In this document: positions 8,114 through 14,553 of the stretch, in pieces
Position numbering within the stretch: the first letter of the stretch is position 1
How the letters are laid out: each line of letters opens with the position of its first letter
From: Bacteroidota bacterium
Lineage (GTDB): Bacteria > Bacteroidota > Bacteroidia > Bacteroidales > B18-G4
Length of the DNA stretch: 14,716 nucleotides
Direction of reading: 5' to 3'
Assembly: GCA_003648575.1 (NCBI GenBank)
Contig: QMPN01000050.1
Span: forward strand, 1-14,716
Position numbers and translations under genes: made by a program
Notes under the pieces: model-generated
Databases searched by the model: none
Seen by the model: only the letters and a program-made list of their open reading frames with translations
What the model was told of the DNA's origin: nothing

Positions 8114-8139
8114 GGTTTTTTCTTGAGAAAAACCCTTTT
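8114..8139 (+). terminator. weak candidate terminator after the YigZ gene
   Basis: GGTTTTT at 8114-8120 can pair with AAAAACC at 8128-8134, leaving a 7-nt loop, and is followed by CTTTTA. A second small hairpin, GCAA/TTGC, lies at 8103-8113 just before it and is followed by a six-T run. Both stems are short or AT-rich, so the termination signal is plausible but weak. Confidence 0.38.
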
Positions 8140-8300
8140 ATAAACGGAAGAAAACCCTGGGATATTTACTACTATTTCCAGCCAATAACGTGAAATACAG
8201 AATTATATAAAGGCAGAAAAAGGACGGCGAACACTTATCCATTTAGATACGACAAATTTTTTTAAAAGTCAATAGGACAAGGTGTTTTTTTTTAACTTTT

Positions 8301-8329
8301 TTTGATTCATATTTGTTAACTAGTTTTTG
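8301..8329 (+). promoter_or_regulatory. candidate dnaA promoter
   Basis: TTTG at 8301-8304 and TAGTTTTTG at 8321-8329 resemble the Bacteroidota -33 (TTTG) and -7 (TAnnTTTG) elements. The -7 box has either one mismatch or one extra T, and the 16-nt spacer is shorter than usual. The -7 region overlaps the palindrome AACTAGTT (8318-8325), which could bind a regulator. The leader to the dnaA ATG would be about 90 nt. Confidence 0.28.
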
Positions 8330-8423
8330 CTGCCAGATACAAGACTGAGAGAGCGAAAAAAACTGGCCAAGCAAGACAGAAACGAATCATAATACTGCAA
8401 ATCTTTAATATTTTCGATTGCTA

Positions 8424-9860
8424 ATGGAAAGGAATGCCGTTGAGGTATGGGAAAGCTGCCTTAAAATCATTAAGGATAACATCCACTACCAAAGTTTTAA
8501 GACCTGGTTTGTTCCCATTCAGCCTCTGAAGCTCGAGAATAATGTACTTACCATTCAGGTCCCCAGCCAATTCTTTTACGAATGGCTGGAGGAGCATTAT
8601 ATTATTTTATTAAAGAAGACGCTCAAGAAAGAACTTGGACAGGAAGGGCGCCTGGAATACAGTATTATCATGGATAATTCATTCCAGTCGAACAATCCCT
8701 ACTCAATTAAAGTACCCACATCCAATAAGAAAGCCATAAAGAACCCCGCTGTACCGATGCCTATCGACATCAATAGAGATGGAGCAAAAGAGATCCCCAA
8801 TCCTTTCATCATCCCCGGATTGAAAAAGATCAAGGTAAATTCGCAGCTTGTCGATTCTTACTCTTTCGATAATTTTGTTGAAGGTGATTGCAACCGCCTT
8901 GCCCGTTCAGCCGGCTTTGCAGTTTCTGAAAACCCCGGAAAGACTTCCTTTAATCCGTTATTAATATATAGCGATGTAGGTCTGGGAAAGACACACCTGG
9001 CACATGCTATCGGTATACAGGTAAAGACTAATTTCCCCGAGAAGACTGTCCTTTATGTACCTACTGAGCAGTTCATTGCACAGTATATCGAATCCGTCAG
9101 GAACAACAATCAGAACGACTTCGTTCATTTCTACCAGATGATCGACGTGCTCATCATCGACGATATCCAGTTCCTCGCAGGAAAAGAAAAAACACAGGAT
9201 GTGTTCTTCCACATCTTCAACCACCTGCACCAGAATGCACAGCAGATCGTGATCACCTCCGACAAGCCGCCGATAGAGCTGAAAGGTATGGAACCACGTT
9301 TGCTCTCCAGGTTTAAGTGGGGACTTGCTGCCGATCTGCAGGCACCCGACTTCGAGACCAGGATCGCCATTTTGCAGAAAAGGTTGTACAACGATGGCAT
9401 AGAGATGCCCCAGGAAGTACTGGAGTACCTCGCTTATAGCATCAACACCAACATCCGTGAGCTTGAAGGTGCCCTGATCTCCATTCTTGCACAATCGTCG
9501 CTGAACAAGAAAGCCATTACCCTTGAGCTGGCCAAGCAGATGATAGACAAGTTCGTGAAGAGCACAGCCCGGGAGATCTCCATCGATTACATCCAAAAGG
9601 TGGTATGCGATTATTTCAACCTTTCACTCGATGTGATCAATTCAAAAACAAGAAAGAGGGAGATCGTTCAGGCCCGCCAGCTGGCCATGTATTTTGCTAA
9701 GAAGCACACCAAGGCCTCTCTGGCCACCATCGGACTGCATTGCGGAAATAAGGACCATGCGACCGTGCTTCATGCCTGCCGCACTGTCAACAACCTCATC
9801 GATACCGACAAGCAATTCAGAATCTATGTTGAAGACCTCAACAAGAAGATCAAGATGTAA
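8424..9860 (+). CDS. dnaA: chromosomal replication initiator DnaA
   Basis: A 478-residue DnaA of normal length that binds DnaA boxes, melts oriC and loads the helicase. Domain I covers about residues 1-90 (VEVWESCLKIIKDN, FKTWFVPI), followed by a short linker. Domain III is AAA+: Walker A region YSDVGLGKTHLAHA with K189/T190, Walker B IIDDIQFLAG with D246/D247, sensor ITSDKP and box VII RLLSRFKWG. Domain IV has the DNA-binding signature GLHCGNKDHATVLHAC with K443, D444 and H445. The first P-loop glycine is Ser (S183), and the usual GGRDH of the signature reads GNKDH. The ATG at 8424 was chosen over a TTG two codons upstream because its N-terminus MERNAVEVW fits the family. The tyrosine phosphatase gene follows after 55 nt. 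Confidence 0.97.
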   Translation: MERNAVEVWESCLKIIKDNIHYQSFKTWFVPIQPLKLENNVLTIQVPSQFFYEWLEEHYIILLKKTLKKELGQEGRLEYSIIMDNSFQSNNPYSIKVPTSNKKAIKNPAVPMPIDINRDGAKEIPNPFIIPGLKKIKVNSQLVDSYSFDNFVEGDCNRLARSAGFAVSENPGKTSFNPLLIYSDVGLGKTHLAHAIGIQVKTNFPEKTVLYVPTEQFIAQYIESVRNNNQNDFVHFYQMIDVLIIDDIQFLAGKEKTQDVFFHIFNHLHQNAQQIVITSDKPPIELKGMEPRLLSRFKWGLAADLQAPDFETRIAILQKRLYNDGIEMPQEVLEYLAYSINTNIRELEGALISILAQSSLNKKAITLELAKQMIDKFVKSTAREISIDYIQKVVCDYFNLSLDVINSKTRKREIVQARQLAMYFAKKHTKASLATIGLHCGNKDHATVLHACRTVNNLIDTDKQFRIYVEDLNKKIKM

Positions 9861-9915
9861 GCCTTGCTTGCCGCCCCCAATCTATTAGCTTCAAAACCCT
9901 AGAATCCAGATAACC

Positions 9916-10374
9916 ATGAAAATCCTTTTTGTTTGCCTGGGTAATATCTGCCGCTCCCCTCTTGCCGAAGGAATTCTCAAAAAGAAATTTGAAGAATACA
10001 ACATCCCGGGAACCATACATTCGGCCGGATTTGAGCCTTATCATGAAGGTCAGCACCCCGACCCACGCTCTGTCTCAACTGCAAAGAAACACGATATCGA
10101 TATCAGCAATAAAGTGGCGCGTTTATTCACCGTGGAGGATTTCGACTATTACGACAAGATCCTTGTAATGGATGCCATGAACCATGCTGATGTGATGCGC
10201 CTGGTGCGCAGCGACGACGACAGCAAGAAGGTAGATTACATCCTCAACCTTGTAAATGAAGGTTCTGACGATGAAGTGCCAGACCCATACTATGGCGGGC
10301 CTTCCGGTTTCGACAAGGTTTATGATATGATGGACAGGGCTTGCGACCGTATAGTCAAAGAACATCTGAATTAG
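9916..10374 (+). CDS. low-molecular-weight protein tyrosine phosphatase
   Basis: A 152-residue cytoplasmic phosphatase of the low-molecular-weight family, standard length. The N-terminal P-loop CLGNICRS supplies the nucleophile C7 and phosphate-binding R13 (CX5RS). The catalytic acid is D123 in DPYYGG. The family dephosphorylates phosphotyrosine on bacterial tyrosine kinases and other proteins, and some members act on phosphoarginine; the substrate is not readable here. No tyrosine kinase gene or capsule operon is adjacent. The 55-nt gap behind dnaA has no visible terminator, so read-through from dnaA is likely. Confidence 0.95.
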   Translation: MKILFVCLGNICRSPLAEGILKKKFEEYNIPGTIHSAGFEPYHEGQHPDPRSVSTAKKHDIDISNKVARLFTVEDFDYYDKILVMDAMNHADVMRLVRSDDDSKKVDYILNLVNEGSDDEVPDPYYGGPSGFDKVYDMMDRACDRIVKEHLN

Positions 10375-10433
10375 CTTCTATCCCCTTAAAGCTTCCGTGA
10401 AATTTCGTACATTCGTTTGGAAAAGGAATACCT

Positions 10434-11390
10434 ATGTCTCTTCCTCTCCTGGACACTATCCAAGCTGCTGCTGAACGTATTCAGCCCTATATCCACCGTA
10501 CGCCCATACTGAGCAGTGCTGGTATCAATATGATGGTGGGTGCGGAACTATTCTTCAAATGCGAGAACATGCAAAAGGCAGGAGCCTTCAAATCACGGGG
10601 TGCCTGTAATGCGGTATTTACCCTTGACGGAGATCAGCTGAAAAACGGAGTAGGCACACACTCCTCCGGCAACCATGCCCAGGCACTGGCCCGGGCTGCC
10701 TCACTCCGTAAAACAGAAGCCTACATAGTAATGCCTGAGACATCGCCTAAAGTGAAAGTAGCAGGAGTTGAGAGTTATGGTGGAAAGATCACCTTCTGCA
10801 AACCAACACTACAGGCACGCGAGGAAACATTGCAAAAGATCATAGAACAAACCGGTGCATTGGAAGTCCATCCTTACAACGATTATCGCATCATCGCCGG
10901 GCAGGGAACATGTGCACTGGAAATCTTTGATGAGATTGGCAGCATGGATATCATGATGGCACCCGTGGGTGGAGGTGGATTGCTTAGTGGCACCGCCCTG
11001 ACAACAAAATATTTATCTCCCCAGACACAGGTAGTCGCTGCCGAGCCTGTGATGGCTGATGATGCATATCGATCCTTCTATGAGGGCCGCTTTATCCCAT
11101 CTGAAAATCCTCAGACCATTGCCGACGGACTGCTAACATCACTGGGGTCCCTCACCTACCCCATCATCCGTGAGTATGTAGATGCTATAGTTACAGTAAG
11201 CGAAGAAGGCATTGTTAAGGCGATGCGGCTTATATGGGAGCGCATGAAAATCATTGTTGAACCATCATCTGCCGTACCACTGGCAGCCATACTTGAAAAC
11301 AAGCTGGATGTGAAGGGAAAGAAAGTTTGCATCATTTTGTCAGGCGGCAATATAGATCTGGATACACTGCCATGGATGAACATGGAATAA
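10434..11390 (+). CDS. serine racemase / threonine dehydratase-like PLP enzyme
   Basis: A 318-residue fold-type II PLP enzyme. The Schiff-base lysine is K53 in GAFKSRGA; S78 in THSSGNHAQAL matches the catalytic serine S84 of mammalian serine racemase; PVGGGGLLSG is the phosphate-binding glycine loop; SGGNID lies near the C-terminus. E204, A208 and D210 in AAEPVMADD match the serine racemase metal ligands E210, A214 and D216, and TIADGL and WERMK...EPS also follow that enzyme closely. It may racemise or deaminate serine, deaminate threonine, or act on 3-hydroxyaspartate; sequence does not decide. There is no C-terminal ACT domain, so the isoleucine-regulated biosynthetic threonine dehydratase is unlikely. 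A GGAA-type ribosome site lies shortly before the ATG. Its stop TAA abuts the next ATG. Confidence 0.9.
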   Translation: MSLPLLDTIQAAAERIQPYIHRTPILSSAGINMMVGAELFFKCENMQKAGAFKSRGACNAVFTLDGDQLKNGVGTHSSGNHAQALARAASLRKTEAYIVMPETSPKVKVAGVESYGGKITFCKPTLQAREETLQKIIEQTGALEVHPYNDYRIIAGQGTCALEIFDEIGSMDIMMAPVGGGGLLSGTALTTKYLSPQTQVVAAEPVMADDAYRSFYEGRFIPSENPQTIADGLLTSLGSLTYPIIREYVDAIVTVSEEGIVKAMRLIWERMKIIVEPSSAVPLAAILENKLDVKGKKVCIILSGGNIDLDTLPWMNME

Positions 11391-12110
11391 ATGACAATGA
11401 ACATGAAACATGGAAGTTTAATATTAATACCAACTTTATTGGGAGATAGCCAGCTTGGAGATGTGATGCCGGCAAGCCTCAAAGACACCATTGGCAAGAT
11501 CAGGCATTTTGTCGTGGAAGATCTTCGCACAGCACGACGTTTTTTGAAAAAAGTCGACAGAGAAATCGATATTGATTCGCTGCACTTCTTCCTGCTCAAC
11601 GAGCACAGCAGTCCGGAAGAGGTACCGGAATTCATAAAGCCTTTGTTGGAAGGCCATGACATGGGCCTGATGTCGGAAGCCGGCACACCATGTGTGGCCG
11701 ATCCCGGCTCTGTCCTGGTTAGCCTGGCACATGAGAAAAATATCAGGGTGGTCCCGCTTTCAGGACCTTCGTCCATCACCCTGGCGCTTATGGCCTCCGG
11801 TTTCAATGGGCAAAACTTTACTTTTCATGGCTATCTGCCCATCGATTCAAAACCACGTACAACAGCCATCAAGAAACTTGAACAGGACGCGTACCGGAAT
11901 AATCAAACCCAGATCTTCATAGAGACCCCCTACAGGAACATGAAATTATTTGATGCCATCCTTGAGTGTTGCCATTCCGAAACCCGGCTTTGTATTGCCT
12001 GTATGCTTACTACGAAAGACGAAATGATACGGACTATGACGGTGGGCAGGTGGAAAAAAAATCCGCCGGCTATTCACAAGCAACCGGCGGTATTCCTTAT
12101 CTATAAGTAG
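11391..12110 (+). CDS. RsmI-like SAM-dependent methyltransferase, short form
   Basis: A 239-residue tetrapyrrole-methylase-fold protein of the RsmI (16S rRNA 2'-O-methyltransferase, C1402) group. The SAM-binding motif MGLMSEAGTPCVADPG (91-106) matches the RsmI pattern GLISDAGTPxxSDPG. PLSGPSSITLALMASG (122-137), FTFHGYLP and IFIETPYRN (175-183) are also typical. It lacks the C-terminal helix-turn-helix extension of E. coli RsmI, so rRNA methylation is an inference. ATGs at 11391, 11397 and 11403 are all possible starts; the first directly abuts the preceding TAA. The last ~20 codons (KKNPPAIHKQPAV) also contain, read backwards, the terminator of the convergent SlyD-type gene. The stop shares its final G with the heptad array that follows. 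Confidence 0.87.
   Translation: MTMNMKHGSLILIPTLLGDSQLGDVMPASLKDTIGKIRHFVVEDLRTARRFLKKVDREIDIDSLHFFLLNEHSSPEEVPEFIKPLLEGHDMGLMSEAGTPCVADPGSVLVSLAHEKNIRVVPLSGPSSITLALMASGFNGQNFTFHGYLPIDSKPRTTAIKKLEQDAYRNNQTQIFIETPYRNMKLFDAILECCHSETRLCIACMLTTKDEMIRTMTVGRWKKNPPAIHKQPAVFLIYK
12054..12090 (-). terminator. intrinsic terminator of the SlyD-type gene, inside the RsmI-like CDS
   Basis: CCGCCGG at 12063-12069 and CCGGCGG at 12084-12090 form a perfect 7-bp all-GC stem with a 14-nt loop. On the minus strand the stem is followed after one base by eight T residues (the A-run at 12054-12061). That is a textbook rho-independent terminator reading leftward, about 95 nt beyond the stop of the SlyD-type gene. 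On the plus strand no T-run follows, so it should not terminate the methylase transcript strongly. Confidence 0.85.
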
Positions 12111-12186
12111 TATCAGGTATTAAGTACAAGGTATCAGGTACCTCCCACTTCGAATATCGGATATCGGATATCGAATATCGGATATC
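12110..12186. repeat. heptad tandem repeat array filling a convergent intergenic gap
   Basis: Eleven 7-bp units run in unbroken phase over 77 bp. In order they are GTATCAG, GTATTAA, GTACAAG, GTATCAG, GTACCTC, CCACTTC, then GAATATC, GGATATC twice, GAATATC and GGATATC. The left half belongs to a GTATCAR type and the right half to a GRATATC type that contains the palindrome GATATC. The first base is the last base of the methylase stop codon and the last base is part of the opposing stop codon of the SlyD-type gene, so the array fills the whole gap. Confidence 0.85.
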
Positions 12187-12692
12187 TAATGATCGTGACC
12201 TTCTGGGTCGTGCACGTGTCCGTGCTCAATCTCTTCTGCTGTTGCTTCACGTACATCAACGATCTCGCCTTTAAAGAAAAGGTCGATGCCAGCCAGGGGA
12301 TGGTTGAAATCCATCTTCACCTTTTCATCTGAAATTTCAAGTACCTTACCCATTATGGTCTGGCCATTGTCATTCTGCATAGGAATATCGTTGCCGACGA
12401 AGAGGATATTCTCATCGATCTTTCCTTCGATCTCGAAGATCTTCTTATCCAGCTCCATTAATGCATCATCACGCTTGGGACCATACGCTATGTCGCTGGT
12501 AAGCGGGAAGGAATAATTGGTGCTGGCTTCCATTCCAAGGATATTTTCCTCGAATTTAGGAAGAAGAAAACCTGATCCATAGAGAAATACGAAAGGTTTG
12601 TCTTTTTCTACCTCCTGGACCATGTTACCTTTCTCATCATTTTCTGTAAGGGTATAGGTCATTGAGACCACTGTGTTGTTCGCAATTTTCAT
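12186..12692 (-). CDS. SlyD-type FKBP peptidyl-prolyl isomerase
   Basis: A 168-residue prolyl cis-trans isomerase and chaperone of the SlyD branch of FKBPs, probably cytoplasmic since no signal peptide is seen. The FKBP core is split: the N-terminal part runs to about residue 70 (VVSMTYTLTE, YGSGFLLPKFEENILGME), an insert-in-flap chaperone domain occupies about 70-130, and the core closes with VKMDFNHPLAGIDLFFKGEIVDVREATAEEIEHGH. The His-rich tail GHVHDPEGHDH resembles the nickel-binding tail of SlyD but is much shorter than in E. coli, so metal binding may be weaker. The ATG follows an A/T-rich leader without a Shine-Dalgarno site. It converges on the methylase gene across the heptad array and has a strong terminator inside that gene. 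Confidence 0.93.
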   Translation of the reverse strand: MKIANNTVVSMTYTLTENDEKGNMVQEVEKDKPFVFLYGSGFLLPKFEENILGMEASTNYSFPLTSDIAYGPKRDDALMELDKKIFEIEGKIDENILFVGNDIPMQNDNGQTIMGKVLEISDEKVKMDFNHPLAGIDLFFKGEIVDVREATAEEIEHGHVHDPEGHDH

Positions 12693-12732
12693 AAAAATTC
12701 TTTTAAAATTCTTGATAAGTCATTATCCGCTA

Positions 12733-12765
12733 CAAAATTAACATTAAAAGTGATTTGTTTATAAA
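12733..12765 (-). promoter_or_regulatory. candidate promoter of the SlyD-type gene
   Basis: Read on the minus strand, TAATTTTG (12740-12733) matches the TAnnTTTG -7 box exactly. TTTA at 12765-12762 is a three-of-four match to the -33 TTTG with a 21-nt spacer. Transcription would start near 12727, giving a leader of about 35 nt. This is the best-spaced promoter match in the window. Confidence 0.45.
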
Positions 12766-12786
12766 AACAACTGCATTATTGTAATA

Positions 12787-12822
12787 TTTTCACTGAAGTA
12801 GCGTCATATATTCATATTATTG
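12787..12822 (+). promoter_or_regulatory. weak candidate promoter of the ABC transporter genes
   Basis: TATTATTG at 12815-12822 matches TAnnTTTG at 7 of 8 positions, and TTTT/TTTC at 12787-12791 could be a -33 element about 23 nt upstream. Transcription would begin near 12829, inside the palindrome pair described separately. One mismatch in each element makes this tentative. Confidence 0.27.
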
Positions 12823-12825
12823 CAA

Positions 12826-12844
12826 TTGACGTCAAGAATATTCT
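12826..12844. promoter_or_regulatory. two abutting 10-bp palindromes, possible operator
   Basis: TTGACGTCAA (12826-12835) and AGAATATTCT (12835-12844) are each perfect 10-bp inverted repeats and share one A. They end 12 nt before the TTG start of the ABC ATPase gene and cover its probable transcription start. Such a position suits a repressor site, but no regulator gene is nearby to pair with it. Confidence 0.4.
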
Positions 12845-12856
12845 AAAACTTCAAGC

Positions 12857-13747
12857 TTGGAAGAAAACGTATTAAGCATTCAGAACCTGTGCAAAAACTA
12901 CGGCAGGATCAAAGCTGTCGATAACCTTTGTTTACAGGTGCAGTCCGGTAATGTTTTTGGTATCCTTGGACCAAACGGAAGTGGTAAGACCACCACCCTC
13001 GGCATTGTATTGTCTGTGATCAACGCCAGCGGAGGCACATTTTCATGGTTTGGCAAGGAACCGTCAAAGGAAGACCGGAAAAAAATCGGGGCCATATTGG
13101 AAGTGCCCATTTTTTATCCTTATCTCTCGGGAGAGACCAACCTTAAGATCGTTGCCGATATCAAAGGCTGTTCTTATGACAGCATCCCGGAATTGCTGGA
13201 TATCGTCGACCTGACGGAACGCCGGAATAGTAAATTCCAGACATATTCACTGGGAATGAAGCAACGGCTGGCGATTGCGGCTTCGCTGCTAGGAAACCCT
13301 GAAGTGCTCATCCTCGACGAGCCCACCAATGGCCTTGACCCCCAGGGAATTGCAGAGATCAGGGAACTCATCCTAAAGATCTCGACCAGGGGAATCACCA
13401 TTCTCCTGGCAAGCCACCTTCTCGATGAGGTACAAAAGATATGTTCTCATGTGGTCGTGCTTGAAAAAGGGAAAAATATTTTTACGGGAAAAGTATCCGA
13501 TATCGTAAACGCATCCACACTTGTGGAAGTGGCAGCGGAAGATATGGCAAGCCTTGAGCTTAAGCTGAAAGAAAATGAAAATGTGATCTCGGTGGAAAAG
13601 GAAAACATGATCTTCCTTGTAAACCTGAAAGAAAGCTATCAAAGCGATGACCTGAACCGTTCCCTTTTCTCTCAGGGAAGCACACTCACACACCTTGCCA
13701 TCAGAAAGAGAAGTCTTGAAAACTATTTCCTTGAATTAACATCTTAG
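12857..13747 (+). CDS. ABC exporter ATP-binding subunit
   Basis: A 296-residue ABC ATPase of the BcrA/NatA-like exporter type. It has Walker A GPNGSGKTTT (38-47), signature SLGMKQRLA (131-139), Walker B LILDEP with D154/E155, and H-loop H187 in LLASHLLDE. The Q-loop position reads AILEVPIFYPYLSG, with E82 instead of the usual Gln, as in several BcrA-like ATPases. A ~80-residue C-terminal extension follows, common in this group. The start is TTG at 12857: no in-frame ATG or GTG lies between the upstream TGA (12827-12829) and the first conserved strand. It is followed after 2 nt by its permease. Substrate (antibiotic, lipid, ion or peptide) cannot be read. It is not obviously GldA. Confidence 0.92.
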   Translation: MEENVLSIQNLCKNYGRIKAVDNLCLQVQSGNVFGILGPNGSGKTTTLGIVLSVINASGGTFSWFGKEPSKEDRKKIGAILEVPIFYPYLSGETNLKIVADIKGCSYDSIPELLDIVDLTERRNSKFQTYSLGMKQRLAIAASLLGNPEVLILDEPTNGLDPQGIAEIRELILKISTRGITILLASHLLDEVQKICSHVVVLEKGKNIFTGKVSDIVNASTLVEVAAEDMASLELKLKENENVISVEKENMIFLVNLKESYQSDDLNRSLFSQGSTLTHLAIRKRSLENYFLELTS

Positions 13748-13749
13748 AA

Positions 13750-14553
13750 ATGTTCAAACTACTGAAAATCGATTTCAAGAAGATCCGGGGAAGCAAAGTT
13801 TTCTGGATCCTGACGGGATTATACGCCCTATTGATCATCCTCTTTTTCTTTGGAGTGCAGGGCTTCCTGGATAATCTGGCCGAAGAGGCCAATAAGAAAA
13901 GCCCTATCCCCCTGCCGGGGCTGAGTGCTTACAGCCTGCCCGATATCTGGCATAACCTGGTGTACATTGCCGGTTATTTCAAGATATTCCTGGGCGTGGT
14001 AGTGATCATTCTGATCACCAACGAATACTCATATAAAACGATCCGCCAGAACGTTATCTGTGGGATGAGCCGCTGGGATTTTCTCAAGAGCAAACTGGCC
14101 ACCATTGCGATGATTACCCTCTTTGCCACTTTGCTGGTATTCATCATAGGGAGCATCCTCGGACTCATGCACACAGATGATGTCACCGTAGGAAAGTTCT
14201 TTGGAAAAATGGAATTCCTGCTGGCCTATTACCTGGAAATATTCACTTACCTGTGTATGGCGTTCCTCATTGGCATACTGGTAAAACGGTCTGGCTTTGC
14301 CATCGGCCTGATGCTTTTATATTTCTATATCGTAGAACCCGTTGCCCGTTATTACCTTCCGGATTATATCGGCGATTATATGCCTAAACACGTCATTGGC
14401 ACCATGATCGATGTTCCGAACACATCCATCATGAGCCTCTTTGGCGTATCCTTCCAGGAGTATGTCGGCATACTGGATGCTGCACTGGTATTTGCCTATA
14501 TGATATTATTCATTGGCCTGGCATACTGGATAATGAAGAAACGCGATCTGTAG
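13750..14553 (+). CDS. ABC-2 type exporter permease
   Basis: A 267-residue membrane protein with six hydrophobic segments, at roughly 15-37, 70-95, 115-140, 155-178, 182-203 and 240-262. It has the ABC-2 layout: a short cytoplasmic N-terminus (KLLKIDFKKIRGSK), a periplasmic loop after helix 1, and the conserved NEYSYKTIRQNVICGMSR segment after helix 2, which is the coupling region in this family. It pairs with the ATPase encoded 2 nt upstream, and the two half-transporters probably act as a dimeric exporter in the inner membrane. The substrate is unknown. The stop TAG is followed directly by a heptad array, with no obvious terminator hairpin. Confidence 0.9.
   Translation: MFKLLKIDFKKIRGSKVFWILTGLYALLIILFFFGVQGFLDNLAEEANKKSPIPLPGLSAYSLPDIWHNLVYIAGYFKIFLGVVVIILITNEYSYKTIRQNVICGMSRWDFLKSKLATIAMITLFATLLVFIIGSILGLMHTDDVTVGKFFGKMEFLLAYYLEIFTYLCMAFLIGILVKRSGFAIGLMLLYFYIVEPVARYYLPDYIGDYMPKHVIGTMIDVPNTSIMSLFGVSFQEYVGILDAALVFAYMILFIGLAYWIMKKRDL

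Larger units (their letters stand above)
8060..8417. other. AT-rich spacer upstream of dnaA
   Basis: This 358-nt stretch is visibly richer in A and T than its flanks and has no convincing reading frame. It holds a possible terminator for the preceding run (8114-8139), a single near match to a DnaA box (TTATCCATT, 8235-8243, 7 of 9 bases), two T-runs at 8284-8302, and two overlapping palindromes (GTTAAC 8315-8320, AACTAGTT 8318-8325) at the likely dnaA promoter. With only one imperfect DnaA box it cannot be called an origin from sequence alone. Confidence 0.6.

Noticed and set aside
8060..8417. Chromosomal origin next to dnaA
   Set aside because: Only one imperfect DnaA box (TTATCCATT, 8235-8243) was found and no cluster. 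AT-richness and T-runs alone do not make an origin, and many Bacteroidota do not keep oriC beside dnaA.
8961..9596. 211-codon minus-strand frame across dnaA
   Set aside because: It lies entirely within the conserved AAA+ and domain IV coding region of dnaA and encodes no recognisable protein.
10373..10393. Possible terminator between the phosphatase and PLP enzyme genes
   Set aside because: AGCTT/AAGCT makes only a 5-bp AT-rich stem with an 11-nt loop and no T-run follows.
11156..11806. 216-codon minus-strand frame across the PLP enzyme and methylase junction
   Set aside because: It spans two clear plus-strand genes and its serine-rich translation is typical of antisense frames.
12110..12186. 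CRISPR-like array
   Set aside because: The units are contiguous 7-mers with no spacers, and no cas genes are present.
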